A stretch of 64,000 bases of DNA from assembly GCF_003846135.1 (NCBI RefSeq), contig NZ_RHHM01000004.1:124001-188000 (forward strand), in the 5' to 3' direction. The translations under genes were made by a program, and so were the position numbers. Positions 46,825 through 56,464 of the stretch are shown here, one piece after another (the stretch's first letter is position 1; every line of letters begins with the position of its first letter). Source of the DNA: Erwinia psidii (lineage in GTDB: Bacteria; Pseudomonadota; Gammaproteobacteria; Enterobacterales; Enterobacteriaceae). The notes below the pieces were generated by a model. It ran no database searches, had not been told where the DNA came from, and saw only the letters and a program-made list of their open reading frames with translations.

Positions 46825-48090
46825 TTATCTCGTATTATTAAGAGGGAAATACCAGTGTCTGGGACTTAAAAAAAGATAGCCTTCAGTAGAGTCGATATAA
46901 GATTTGTTCTGTAGCCAGTTCTCATCTAAATTTATCGAGAAGTTAATAATGTTGCTTCCCCATTTATGATGGAACTCAGATATAAAACCATGTAGTGAGA
47001 GCAGTACACTATCGTTCAGTGCATCTCTGACAATTAATCCATATCCATCTGCTGTGTTAATCTGGCGATATTGCACATGAAAGCGATCCAGCCCCTGACG
47101 AGCTTCAACTAAAAGTTGATCCTTGCTTTTAATTATAATGCTGATATCGACAGCAAATTTAATATTCTTCATTAACTCATCTATCAAATTCCTTTCTTCA
47201 TCAGCCGACAGTTTGCGATAAACTGCAATAACAGGATGTCGGGGAGAACTGTAATCAATCTGCAATACCGGATAACCCGCCTGAAGAAGACGCCTGATAA
47301 TATCCTGGCTTTGTTGCTTCAACCAGACGGGGATAACCACTGTGGTTTCATTGGTCCTGTAAAGAGCCTGTTTTGCCCATTCCATTTCTGGCAGGTTTTT
47401 GGCCAGCACAAAAAGGATTTTATTATCACGACTCTTTACAATCTCAAGAGGTGCTGGTGCACCAGACAAAACTTCGCTCAGGGTTAATACCTGTTGTTTA
47501 TATTCATTCTTTTTAAACCATATTACAGTGGCCAGGATGATCAATATCATAAAACAGCATGTTCCAGCCAGAAGTTTTTTTCCTCTGTTGGGATTTACTT
47601 TTTGCGGTAAGCTGTAATTCAGTTCATCTGTTGTTCTGGTGGAGCGGAAATTAAAATTTAAAATATCATCCGACCAGGTATCTTCCTGACGCTTGAGGGC
47701 AAGATTAATATGTTCATACGTGAAGATTTTATTCTCTTCAATAAAACTGACACAGCTTCCCGCACTGTCCTGCAACTCCAGCCGGAAGCCTTTCTTATTT
47801 TCTTCACTTTCGGCAGGCTGAGAGAGGTTTAGTGCAATGTTCGGTGATGATACGTTACATGGAATATAAAGCGTACTCTGCGCATAGTATGCCGCATGTT
47901 GCTGTGCTGATGAAACGGTGTGTGCTGTATCTTTAAGAGCCAGTCCCGGATCGATAATTAAAAAATAATCATCAGCAGGCAGATGAAGTTCGCATCCAAG
48001 CATAGGACCAAATAGAATCTTTAATGCATAGTTTTGCTGTTGACCCTCAGGGCTGACGATAACAGATTCTTCTTCCGGTTCATTGTTCAT
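46825..48090 (-). CDS. prgH: T3SS inner-membrane ring protein PrgH (SctD)
   Basis: 421 aa (Salmonella 392). A cytoplasmic FHA-like domain starts near YALKILFGPMLGCELHLPAD, one helix follows (about 172-192, LLAGTCCFMILIILATVIWF), then a periplasmic ring domain ends ENWLQNKSYIDSTEG. It is the first gene of the operon, divergent from invF. The ribosome site is weak. Regulation is probably from the shared 358-bp intergenic region. Confidence 0.93.
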   Translation of the reverse strand: MNNEPEEESVIVSPEGQQQNYALKILFGPMLGCELHLPADDYFLIIDPGLALKDTAHTVSSAQQHAAYYAQSTLYIPCNVSSPNIALNLSQPAESEENKKGFRLELQDSAGSCVSFIEENKIFTYEHINLALKRQEDTWSDDILNFNFRSTRTTDELNYSLPQKVNPNRGKKLLAGTCCFMILIILATVIWFKKNEYKQQVLTLSEVLSGAPAPLEIVKSRDNKILFVLAKNLPEMEWAKQALYRTNETTVVIPVWLKQQSQDIIRRLLQAGYPVLQIDYSSPRHPVIAVYRKLSADEERNLIDELMKNIKFAVDISIIIKSKDQLLVEARQGLDRFHVQYRQINTADGYGLIVRDALNDSVLLSLHGFISEFHHKWGSNIINFSINLDENWLQNKSYIDSTEGYLFLSPRHWYFPLNNTR

Positions 48091-48448
48091 AATGTAAGAT
48101 TAACCATAATTTTCTGTATTGTGGGGAAAAATATTCAGTTTTATCAGTTAATTCTTGGTTGTTGCCTTGTTTAATTTTTATTGCCTTATAGTGCAATGAT
48201 GGTTGCTTTGTTTTTATTGTTCTAAATTCCCCTAAAGGATGAATATGCTTCAGGCTAATTTCAAGTTATTATGCCTTATCCCTCTCTTTTTCTTCGTAAG
48301 TGTTTTTATTAAGACTCAATCTTCAAATTAAGGCATTGACATCGGTCACCGGACGATCAAGGATTGTTCACTGCTGAATATTACTTATTTTTATTATGTA
48401 TTGTTATGTCATTTTTACATGCATGGCCTTCGTGGGAGGTGTAGCTTT
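48091..48448. promoter_or_regulatory. Divergent promoter region between prgH and invF
   Basis: 358 bp, strongly AT-rich. TTGCCTT occurs twice (about 48160 and 48182), with TATAGT following the second, a plausible -10 for rightward transcription; the exact promoter is not certain. In Salmonella the same promoters are switched on by HilA; I cannot confirm a HilA box here. A 28-codon frame lies inside (48245-48331). No invH pilotin gene is present. Confidence 0.5.
48245..48331 (+). CDS. Possible 28-aa single-helix peptide ahead of invF
   Basis: ATG at 48245 (or in-frame 48239) with AAAGG at good spacing. The peptide is MLQANFKLLCLIPLFFF then VSVFIKTQSSN: a basic residue, about 15 hydrophobic residues, and a polar tail, so a membrane peptide or a relic of a signal sequence. 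It lies in the invF leader, 117 bp before invF. It could be a leader peptide, the stump of a lost pilotin gene, or chance. Confidence 0.35.
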   Translation: MLQANFKLLCLIPLFFFVSVFIKTQSSN

Positions 48449-49321
48449 ATGAATTGTTTTTTAAAGGGTGATGGCGGTGGGTTTCATATTACACCCGGAA
48501 AAGGAAATGAAAAATTAAAGTCAATTCCTACAATTATCAATAATAAAAAATTAACAATCAATAACGAGCTTTTATATTCCCACCCCGTAAGTGATGAAGC
48601 AAAACTCATTTTTCAATCTCTTGATGTGAAAGCAGGAGAAAGAGAATGCCTTAATAAGTCTGCAATACTCTTAAGTGAGGACCGTTTGGAGGTTTTTTTT
48701 GAAGGTCCCTGGCATATTGAATCTTTCTCTTTACCGCAAGTCACCACGCTTGCTGCTTTTTTGAACTATCAGGCACAGTCCCCAGATGATGGTGAAGCCA
48801 GAATAAGGAAAAGAAGAACAGTATATCCAGTGTTACTTAACACCCAGAGAAATTTTATCTCTGTTGTGGAAAATGACGAGAAAACGCTATTGAAGCTACT
48901 GGTTAGTAATATGTTATATGATGAGATGAGCTGCACGGAAGATCTGCTTTCTTTTATTTGTAGCACGGAAAGTTACTGGATAGCTTATTTTTTGTTATCA
49001 CAGGTCATGGATGAGAATGCTGAGTCCGACGCCTGCAAACTTTACAATGCGTGTAAGATGTATGGCGTGTCTGAATCTCACTTCAGGAAGCTTTGCCATA
49101 ATGTTTTCACCTGCGGACCTAAAAAACAATTACGGATGTGGCGCGCGGCGCACAGTGCTTTGCAACTGATAGAAAAGGATAACTCAATTGCAATGGTGGC
49201 TGGTAATAATGGTTATTCATCATCATCTCATTTTTCCAGCGAAATAAAATCATTTTTTGGAATTACTCCAAGAGACTTTAAGAAAATGGGCATTTTTCTT
49301 CATGAACAGAATTCTTATTAA
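48449..49321 (+). CDS. invF: AraC-family T3SS regulator InvF (MxiE-like)
   Basis: 290 aa from the ATG at 48449, chosen for its strong GGAGGTG site over an upstream ATG at 48401. The C-terminal AraC domain has two helix-turn-helix units (MYGVSESHFRKLCHN and SIAMVAGNNGYSSSSHFSSE) and the family end FFGITPRDFKKM. In Salmonella InvF acts with the chaperone SicA to turn on translocator and effector genes; sicA is at 61.2 kb here. An intact T8 run (48693-48700) is in frame. Its end overlaps invG by 20 bp. Confidence 0.92.
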   Translation: MNCFLKGDGGGFHITPGKGNEKLKSIPTIINNKKLTINNELLYSHPVSDEAKLIFQSLDVKAGERECLNKSAILLSEDRLEVFFEGPWHIESFSLPQVTTLAAFLNYQAQSPDDGEARIRKRRTVYPVLLNTQRNFISVVENDEKTLLKLLVSNMLYDEMSCTEDLLSFICSTESYWIAYFLLSQVMDENAESDACKLYNACKMYGVSESHFRKLCHNVFTCGPKKQLRMWRAAHSALQLIEKDNSIAMVAGNNGYSSSSHFSSEIKSFFGITPRDFKKMGIFLHEQNSY

Positions 49322-51077
49322 AAATACGGGTAAGCTTATTATTTTGCTCGTTGCTGTCCTGAGCAGCGGCCGTGTGGTTGCGACGTTACTCGATACTCAA
49401 AGACCAAACAGCGACCAGTACACCACTTCAGGCAATCAGAGCCAGTCAGAAGATATTTATATTGCAACAGATAATAGTGTCAGACAGTTTTTTTATGTGC
49501 TGGGTAATGCGCTTCATAAACCGGTGATTGTCAGTAATGAAGCAGCAAAAAAACGGGTATCGGGTAATTTTGATTTGAGCAAGCCTGAAAAATTGTTGAA
49601 AACCATATCCGCTCGTACGGGGCTTATCTGGTATGACGATGGCAGTTCTGTCTATGTTTATGACAGTAATGAAATTCAGAGCACAGTGATCAGACTCTTG
49701 TATGCGCCTTTTGACCGCTTTATCGCTTTTTTGCAATCCTCAGGGCTTTATGACACTCGTTTTCCCCTGCGTTCTGACGGACAGTCAGGGTCATTCTATG
49801 TTTCCGGGCCACCGGTTTATGTTCAACTGATTACGGCAGCGGCAAAATACATTGATGCGACCTACTCCAGAACTGAAACCGGCGAAGTCACCATCCGGGT
49901 GATCAAGTTACGTAACACGTTCGTTAATGATCGATCTTATATGCAGCGCGAGACACCGGTCACCATTCCCGGTGTTGCGACAGTTCTGAATCAACTACTA
50001 AACAGTCCGCGCAAGGGCGCGCCGCTCAGTGCCGCACGAATTTCGGTAGATAATGACACCCTGCATGCCATGCAGGCAGCAACCGGGAATCAGACCGGGC
50101 TGTTTCCATCTCTGCCTGCGTTTGGTTCTTCTGCCGATGGAGACAACAGTGACGCTACTTTGGAAAGTACGCGTGAGGATACGGTAAATATCGTTGCTTA
50201 CTCAGATACTAACAGCCTGCTAATTCAAGGTTCACCCCGCCAGGTTAGCTTTGTTGAAGACCTGGTGCAGGCAATGGATATTGCAAAAAGACAGATCCAG
50301 CTCTCGCTGTGGATTATTGATATATCCAAAGACGCGGTGGATAAATTGGGGGTGCGTTGGGAAGGCGCGGCCACATTAGGTAATACAGGCATTACGCTAA
50401 ACAGTAGCACGCTGACACCTGCTAAAAGCGCCCATTTTCTTGCTGATGTCACGGTTCAGGCGCAAAAGGGTAATGCACAAATTGTTTCTCGCCCTGAAAT
50501 TCTTACTCAGGAGAACATACCGGCATTATTCGATAATAACACCAGCTTTTATACCAAATTAGTTGGGGAACGGACCGCATCGCTGGAAAAAGTCACCTAC
50601 GGTACCATGATCAGCGTATTGCCAAGGCTGACGCAAAATCAGCAGGAGATCGAGATGATCCTCAATATCCAGGACGGTGGCACGCCGCTTGGGTCAAGTG
50701 GCGAGGTATCCTATGTTGATAACCTGCCGGTAGTGAACAACACACAAATCAGTACCGAAGCGCGGGTACCCGCGGGATACGGTCTGCTGGTCGGGGGATA
50801 CAGCCGTGATGAAGATACCCGCCACAATGTTGGTATTCCTGTGCTGCGTGATATTCCCTTTTTGGGAAAACTCTTTGATTACAATTATGTCAGCCGCAAA
50901 AAAATGGTCCGTCTTTTTTTAATTCAACCTCATTTACTGATTAATGGACACACCTGGCAGGGAAATAAAGAAGATAATCCTGTTTTGGGGCATGGCAGTG
51001 ATGGGAAAGGGGTTACGTTGCAATCAACGGTATCAATGCTGCGTGAGAATATGAAATATGCTGGCCATGATGAGTAA
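49302..51077 (+). CDS. invG: T3SS outer-membrane secretin InvG (SctC)
   Basis: 591 aa from ATG 49302 (Salmonella 562). The signal peptide ends GRVVA. N0/N1 domains (FFYVLGNALHKPVIVSNEAA), N3 (VNIVAYSDTNSLLIQGSPRQ) and the secretin core (VTVQAQKGNAQIVSRPEILT, VGGYSRDEDTRHNVGIPVLR, DIPFLGKLFDY) are in order. It forms the outer ring of the needle complex. In Salmonella its assembly needs the pilotin InvH, which is not found beside it here. Confidence 0.96.
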   Translation: MNRILIKNTGKLIILLVAVLSSGRVVATLLDTQRPNSDQYTTSGNQSQSEDIYIATDNSVRQFFYVLGNALHKPVIVSNEAAKKRVSGNFDLSKPEKLLKTISARTGLIWYDDGSSVYVYDSNEIQSTVIRLLYAPFDRFIAFLQSSGLYDTRFPLRSDGQSGSFYVSGPPVYVQLITAAAKYIDATYSRTETGEVTIRVIKLRNTFVNDRSYMQRETPVTIPGVATVLNQLLNSPRKGAPLSAARISVDNDTLHAMQAATGNQTGLFPSLPAFGSSADGDNSDATLESTREDTVNIVAYSDTNSLLIQGSPRQVSFVEDLVQAMDIAKRQIQLSLWIIDISKDAVDKLGVRWEGAATLGNTGITLNSSTLTPAKSAHFLADVTVQAQKGNAQIVSRPEILTQENIPALFDNNTSFYTKLVGERTASLEKVTYGTMISVLPRLTQNQQEIEMILNIQDGGTPLGSSGEVSYVDNLPVVNNTQISTEARVPAGYGLLVGGYSRDEDTRHNVGIPVLRDIPFLGKLFDYNYVSRKKMVRLFLIQPHLLINGHTWQGNKEDNPVLGHGSDGKGVTLQSTVSMLRENMKYAGHDE

Positions 51078-51082
51078 ATAAA

Positions 51083-52201
51083 ATGAACATTCGTCCAACA
51101 GGTTTAGTTGATGTTACCCGTGTTAATTACCGCCTGGCTAAAGGCAATACGACAAATAATTCAACGGTTGAAGCCGCAGAGAATTTGCCGGTTGTTAATG
51201 TTCAGGAGGAGATATATAACGCCAGTGAAGAATTAGCAAGTTTGTTGAGTGTGTTTGGCCGTTTTACCCGCGCAAACAGAAAAAATGCCCCTGAGGAGAA
51301 TGATTTTTTCGCGTCTGTGCTGGAAGAACAGGCAGAAGAAAAAATGGATACCCTGATTAAATATGTTGCCAGGCCGGGCACGCAAAATAACATACTTAAT
51401 TTTGCCAGAGGGCTTTTCCCAAACGACAGTGATTTAATGATGGCGCTGCTTGAAATGCTATTAAGTCGCAAGTTGTCTGAGTTAAAAAAGAAAAAGATAA
51501 AGGAAGCGATAAGCGACTTAGAGAAGTTTGCCGATCAAAAAAAAATGCAATCTGGGATTAATGTTTCCCGTGTTGCCAGGCGATTTAGCACCAGAGATAA
51601 CCGAAACTCACTGTCTGCGAAGGATTTAAGGCGCAGCTACCTGCGTTTTCTTGAACTTGAACTTCCGGCCGGATTTATTTATCAGGACTGGATCGATGAA
51701 TTTGGTTACAGGAATCGTAAGCGTCTGCTTTCTTTTACTCTTTCCGCGTTGATCACGGATATTAAAGCTAATGAGCCCGGCATACAATTTGATGAATTTG
51801 GGCCGCTGAGTGCCAAATTGTCAGATGCGAGAGTGCTTAATACCCTGGATCAGTCATTAAATAAAAGCTTCAGCGATTTCATATTTTTCGAACAGTTGCG
51901 AAATGAAACAAAAGTAATCACTGAAGATGATATTGTTGGTGTTTACATGAAGGGGATCTTAAAATTCCCCAAATTTAAATCCCATCTGAAGACATTTATG
52001 GATGAGTTCATGTCGTCTTTGTTAATACGTCAACGCGCTGAAGTGATCCAGTCATTTTACAATATCTATAACATGACGCCAGACTTTATTTTTTCTGACA
52101 AAGTGTTCAAGGACAAAATACTGGAGATGATTTTATTGCTGTCAACAGATCTCCATAAGAAAGAAAAAACAACCGGCATCTGGTCTGAGTACTATATTTA
52201 G
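51083..52201 (+). CDS. invE: T3SS gatekeeper InvE (SctW)
   Basis: 372 aa, the same length as Salmonella InvE. The N-terminal part EEIYNASEELASLLSVFGRF and the helical repeats are typical of the InvE/MxiC/YopN gatekeepers, which hold back effectors until the translocators are out. It is located between invG and invA, five bases after invG. Confidence 0.93.
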   Translation: MNIRPTGLVDVTRVNYRLAKGNTTNNSTVEAAENLPVVNVQEEIYNASEELASLLSVFGRFTRANRKNAPEENDFFASVLEEQAEEKMDTLIKYVARPGTQNNILNFARGLFPNDSDLMMALLEMLLSRKLSELKKKKIKEAISDLEKFADQKKMQSGINVSRVARRFSTRDNRNSLSAKDLRRSYLRFLELELPAGFIYQDWIDEFGYRNRKRLLSFTLSALITDIKANEPGIQFDEFGPLSAKLSDARVLNTLDQSLNKSFSDFIFFEQLRNETKVITEDDIVGVYMKGILKFPKFKSHLKTFMDEFMSSLLIRQRAEVIQSFYNIYNMTPDFIFSDKVFKDKILEMILLLSTDLHKKEKTTGIWSEYYI

Positions 52202-52233
52202 CCGTTATATCATTTTATTGGTGTATTGAAATA

Positions 52234-54288
52234 ATGTTGAAAAATTTCATCGCGGAGATTCGCACCAGGCCAGAAATTATCATACTTGTAATGATGATTA
52301 TGGTCGTGGTGATGCTTATTATCCCATTGCCAACTTATCTGGTTGATTTTTTGATTGGCCTTAATCTTACGATGTCTCTGTTGATATTTCTGAGCTCTTT
52401 TTACATTAAAAGGATGCTGGATTTTTCGACTTTCCCATCAATATTACTTATCAGTACTATCTTTCGCCTGGCGATTTCAATCAGTACCAGCCGATTAGTT
52501 CTGGCGGATGCCGATGCGGGCGAAATTATTGCCAGCTTTGGTGAGTTTGTGATCGCTGATAACCTCATCGTTGGTTTCGTTATTTTCTTTATCGTTACCA
52601 TTGTGCAATTTATAGTTATCACTAAAGGTTCTGAACGTATTGCTGAAGTTGCGGCCCGATTTTCCCTTGATGCTATGCCCGGCAAGCAGATGAGTATTGA
52701 TGCAGACTTAAAAGCAGGGGTGATAGACGAAAAAGAAGTTAAGCAGCGTCGCAGCGATCTTGAAGCGGAAAGCCAGCTTTATGGGGCGCTTGATGGGGCA
52801 ATGAAGTTTATTAAAGGAGATGCCATAGCCGGCATAATTATCATCTTCGTGAATTTCCTGGGAGGAATTTCCGTTGGCGTTATGCAGCATGGTATGGATG
52901 TCTCTCACGCGCTGTCGGTTTTTACAATGCTTACCATTGGCGATGCGCTTGTCGGGCAAATCCCGGCACTGCTGACATCGATAAGTGCTGGCCTGATTGT
53001 TACCAGGGTCAATAACAGCAAAAATAATAATCTTGGTTCAAAAATAATTCAGGATTTGTTTTCGAATAAATTTATTCTGGTCATTACTGCTATTCTCTGT
53101 GTGGCTCTCGGGCTGTTGCCGGGTTTCCCATTAATTATTTTCTGCCTGTTGGCGGCTGTACTGATGGCTGTCTTTATTAAGCATAAATATGATGAGAAAA
53201 ATAAGGGAAGTGCTGGCGAGAGTCATATGCAGGAAGATGATCAAGCGGAGCCAGTGAACAAACCTGTCATGATTGACGGAGAGTTTATTCCTGAAACTAT
53301 TCCACTGATTATTTCTGCCTGGAAGGGATATGAAAGGTATTTTCAGGAAAATAATGTCGTTTCCATGCTGAAAAGAAATTTCTTCATTGAGTATGGTGTG
53401 CGTCTTCCCGACATTATTATAAATTATGAAGATAATGCAGAGCATGGAATACTGGGGGTGGCTATCAATGAGATAAAGGTGGCCGCCTACCATATTCTTC
53501 CCGATATGTGCAAAGTTTTGCTGCGGGGGGATGAGCTTCAGGTGATCGATCCTAACGTCACTATGGTTGAAACAGAACAGGGAAATGCATACTGGTTACC
53601 GCAGGAAAGAGCGACGAAAGCACACCAGCTTGGCTTTTTCACACGCAGCGCCACGGAAGAATTTTACGCCTGTATCTCGACACTTTTAGTACATAATATT
53701 ACGGAGTTCTTTGGCATTCAGGAGACAAAAATCCTGCTTGATGACTTGGAGAAAAAATATCCAGAGTTACTCAAGGAATGTTACCGCAATAATACTGTAC
53801 AACGTATTACCGAGGTATTTCAGCGCCTGCTGCAGGAACGCATATCAATCAGGAATATGCGGCTGATACTTGAAGCATTGGTGCAATGGGCACCTAAAGA
53901 AAAAGATCCGGTGATGCTGGTTGAACATGTGCGCGGTATTTTATCCCGTTACATATCCAACCGTTTTACTTCTAATGGGCGGATAAGAGCGTTGGTGATG
54001 TCTAATGATATGGAAAGTCTGATACGTAGCGGTATTCGCCAGGCGTCATCGGGTACATTCATTAATCTGCGGCCACCAGAAACAGAAAGTATTCTTCAGT
54101 GTTTAGACAACTGTATCAGAAAAAATGGTATCCATTCCAGAGACATTGTTCTGATGGTTTCAACGGATATTCGTCGTTTTGTGAAGAAAATTATTGAAGG
54201 TAGTTATCCAGAAATGGAGGTGCTTTCTTTTTCTGATATTGCCAGTGCTGTTGAAGTTGATGTCATCGATTCACTTGAAAATTTATAA
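52234..54288 (+). CDS. invA: T3SS export-gate protein InvA (SctV)
   Basis: 684 aa (Salmonella 685). Seven or eight N-terminal helices carry the FHIPEP-family block (RFSLDAMPGKQMSIDADLKA, then the E-KEVKQRRSDLEAESQ loop). After about residue 360 comes the cytoplasmic domain (VRLPDIIINYEDN, ITEFFGIQETKILLDDLE) that forms the nonameric ring reading chaperone complexes. Complete. Confidence 0.97.
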   Translation: MLKNFIAEIRTRPEIIILVMMIMVVVMLIIPLPTYLVDFLIGLNLTMSLLIFLSSFYIKRMLDFSTFPSILLISTIFRLAISISTSRLVLADADAGEIIASFGEFVIADNLIVGFVIFFIVTIVQFIVITKGSERIAEVAARFSLDAMPGKQMSIDADLKAGVIDEKEVKQRRSDLEAESQLYGALDGAMKFIKGDAIAGIIIIFVNFLGGISVGVMQHGMDVSHALSVFTMLTIGDALVGQIPALLTSISAGLIVTRVNNSKNNNLGSKIIQDLFSNKFILVITAILCVALGLLPGFPLIIFCLLAAVLMAVFIKHKYDEKNKGSAGESHMQEDDQAEPVNKPVMIDGEFIPETIPLIISAWKGYERYFQENNVVSMLKRNFFIEYGVRLPDIIINYEDNAEHGILGVAINEIKVAAYHILPDMCKVLLRGDELQVIDPNVTMVETEQGNAYWLPQERATKAHQLGFFTRSATEEFYACISTLLVHNITEFFGIQETKILLDDLEKKYPELLKECYRNNTVQRITEVFQRLLQERISIRNMRLILEALVQWAPKEKDPVMLVEHVRGILSRYISNRFTSNGRIRALVMSNDMESLIRSGIRQASSGTFINLRPPETESILQCLDNCIRKNGIHSRDIVLMVSTDIRRFVKKIIEGSYPEMEVLSFSDIASAVEVDVIDSLENL

Positions 54289-54297
54289 GGAGTTTAC

Positions 54298-54705
54298 ATG
54301 AAACTTGACGTGGTAACATTACTTTCAGATATGCTTAACGAAGCTGGACTTGGTGATATTATTGATAATGACTTAAGTAACCACTCGACAATATCTCTAA
54401 AAATGAAAGATGATATTCCTACCATTAACATCAGAACAGAAGACGATCATGTCTGGGTCTGGGCTACAATTTGTGATTACAATCAGTCTGCCTTGAGTTA
54501 TTGCAGTGATAATATTTTTACATTGATGTTTAACTTCAACGAGGATTTTTTTTATACCGGCCAGCCATGCCTTTATCCAATCGATGGTAACCTGGAATTG
54601 CGTGCGGTTATTAAAGATAAATTTCTTTTTTCACCTTCTGAATTTGTTGAAGTATTGGACCAGTACCTTAATATTTTGCAGGAATATCGACAGGTTCTGC
54701 TCTGA
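54298..54705 (+). CDS. invB: T3SS effector chaperone InvB
   Basis: 135 aa (Salmonella 135), small and acidic, class-IB chaperone fold: MKLDVVTLLSDMLNEAGLGD and a C-terminal helix FSPSEFVEVLDQYLNILQEY. It binds the N-termini of several effectors and delivers them to the ATPase InvC. A strong AAGGAG site precedes the ATG. Its presence suggests the island serves effectors, though no standard SPI-1 effector gene lies in the window. Confidence 0.92.
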   Translation: MKLDVVTLLSDMLNEAGLGDIIDNDLSNHSTISLKMKDDIPTINIRTEDDHVWVWATICDYNQSALSYCSDNIFTLMFNFNEDFFYTGQPCLYPIDGNLELRAVIKDKFLFSPSEFVEVLDQYLNILQEYRQVLL

Positions 54706-54723
54706 TAATAAAGGCTTGATAAT

Positions 54724-56019
54724 ATGCTTGCACAGTGTTTTGTACATCTCGCGCATCCTGTACGTATTCAGGGCAGCCTCATTGAGGCCCACCTGCCGGG
54801 TACGAATATTGGCGAGATTTGTGAAATTCAGAAATCAATTCTTGAAACAGAGGTTATCGGCTTTGCTCAGGTTATTGGCTTCAATAAAGAATATACATTA
54901 TTAAGCCTGCTTAACGACAATCATGGTTTTTCCCGTAACAATGTGCTGTTACCTACCGGCAGGCCATTTCGCGTGCTGGTTGATGAGAGCATCGCTGGCA
55001 GTATCATTGATGCAACTGGCGTAATCCGGGGGCGTCTTGATGACGTTCAGGTCACGCCTTTTATTCGCGGCGAGTATATTCCCGCCTGTGGCGCAGTGCG
55101 TGACTTCACCCAACGCCTGCCGATCGCCTCGCCTGTGATGACTGGCGTCAGGGCGATTGATGGCCTGCTTACCTGTGGCCAGGGGCAGCGTATTGGTATT
55201 TTTGCCGCCGCGGGCTGCGGTAAAACGTCGCTGATGAATATGATTATTGAGCATTCCGATGCTGATATTTATGTCATCGGTTTAATCGGTGAGCGAGGAC
55301 GTGAAGTCACCGAGTTTGTTGAAGAAGTTAAAAAATCATCCAGACGTTCACAGGTTATTCTGGTTTATGCCACCTCCGATCGCTCCTGTACTGAACGCTG
55401 TAACGCCGCGCAGATCGCCTCTTCTGTCGCCTGTTATTTTAGCGACCGGGGCAAAAATGTTCTGTTGTTTATCGATTCTGTCACCCGCTATGCCCGTGCG
55501 TTAAGGGATATGGCGCTTACGATGGGAGAGCTTCCCGCACGGCAGGGCTACCCGGCGTCGGTATTTGAGGCGTTACCGAGATTGCTGGAGCGGCCGGGAC
55601 GTTTCCACACAGGGTCAGTGACGGCGTTCTACACGGTATTGATTGAAAATGAAGAAGAACAGGACGTGATTGGTGATGAAGTACGTTCTATTCTCGATGG
55701 CCATATCTATCTGAGCAGAAAGCTTGCAGCTAAAGGTCATTATCCCGCCATTGATGTGTTGCAGAGTATCAGCAGGGTGTTTAACCAGGTTACTGACGTT
55801 CAGCAGCAACAAATGGCGGCACGTTTTCGCGATCTGCTGGTTCGTCAGCGGGACATGCAGCTTTATATCGATCTGGGTGAATACCGGCAGGGCGAAAATC
55901 AGGAGAATGATGTTGCGTTTGCCAAAAAGACATTAATGGAGCGTTTTCTTAAACAAGATATGGCAGAAAGCACGAATATGTCAGCATGTCTGGAGGCTAT
56001 GTATGAATGTCTGGCGTGA
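54724..56019 (+). CDS. invC: T3SS ATPase InvC (SctN)
   Basis: 431 aa (Salmonella 431). F1-beta-like ATPase: Walker A AAGCGKTS at about 162, GERGREVTEF, Walker B LLFIDSVTRYARA, and LPARQGYPASVFEALPRLLE. It strips chaperones from substrates and unfolds them at the base of the injectisome. It overlaps invI by 17 bp. Confidence 0.97.
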   Translation: MLAQCFVHLAHPVRIQGSLIEAHLPGTNIGEICEIQKSILETEVIGFAQVIGFNKEYTLLSLLNDNHGFSRNNVLLPTGRPFRVLVDESIAGSIIDATGVIRGRLDDVQVTPFIRGEYIPACGAVRDFTQRLPIASPVMTGVRAIDGLLTCGQGQRIGIFAAAGCGKTSLMNMIIEHSDADIYVIGLIGERGREVTEFVEEVKKSSRRSQVILVYATSDRSCTERCNAAQIASSVACYFSDRGKNVLLFIDSVTRYARALRDMALTMGELPARQGYPASVFEALPRLLERPGRFHTGSVTAFYTVLIENEEEQDVIGDEVRSILDGHIYLSRKLAAKGHYPAIDVLQSISRVFNQVTDVQQQQMAARFRDLLVRQRDMQLYIDLGEYRQGENQENDVAFAKKTLMERFLKQDMAESTNMSACLEAMYECLA

Positions 56020-56464
56020 AGGTCGTACATTTGTCTCCATGCTTGAGCGTAAGCAGCACCTGCTGAGCGGCGATATTGTGAAAGTCAGAAATACAATCGC
56101 GCAAATAAAGCAACATATTGCGCTGCAATATAAAGAACATGAAGAGATAAATCAGAAAATAAAAAATCTGACGCCCTCAGGCGTAACCAGCAGAAGTGAA
56201 ATTTATCAGAGGATCAGACGTCAGGGTACATTACTGAGTCAGCAACAGAACATTATCCAAAAAATAAATCAGCTCGAAAGTGAGCGGTCCGATAATGAGC
56301 AAATGCTACAACACCACCTTGAGGCGATGATCCTGTTAGACAAACGGCATCATAAAATGAGCGGATATTTGCAGGAAATTCGCAAAATGCATTTAAGGCG
56401 AAGAGCAAACAACAGAGAAAATGAAGTTCAGGAGATGGCCGGGCATGTCAGTAAAAATCACTGA
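56003..56464 (+). CDS. invI: T3SS stalk protein InvI (SctO)
   Basis: 153 aa (Salmonella 147), almost entirely coiled coil (IKQHIALQYKEHEEINQKIK, QKINQLESERSDNEQMLQHH), equivalent to FliJ/Spa13. It sits in the centre of the InvC hexamer. It overlaps invC and invJ. Confidence 0.9.
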   Translation: MNVWREGRTFVSMLERKQHLLSGDIVKVRNTIAQIKQHIALQYKEHEEINQKIKNLTPSGVTSRSEIYQRIRRQGTLLSQQQNIIQKINQLESERSDNEQMLQHHLEAMILLDKRHHKMSGYLQEIRKMHLRRRANNRENEVQEMAGHVSKNH

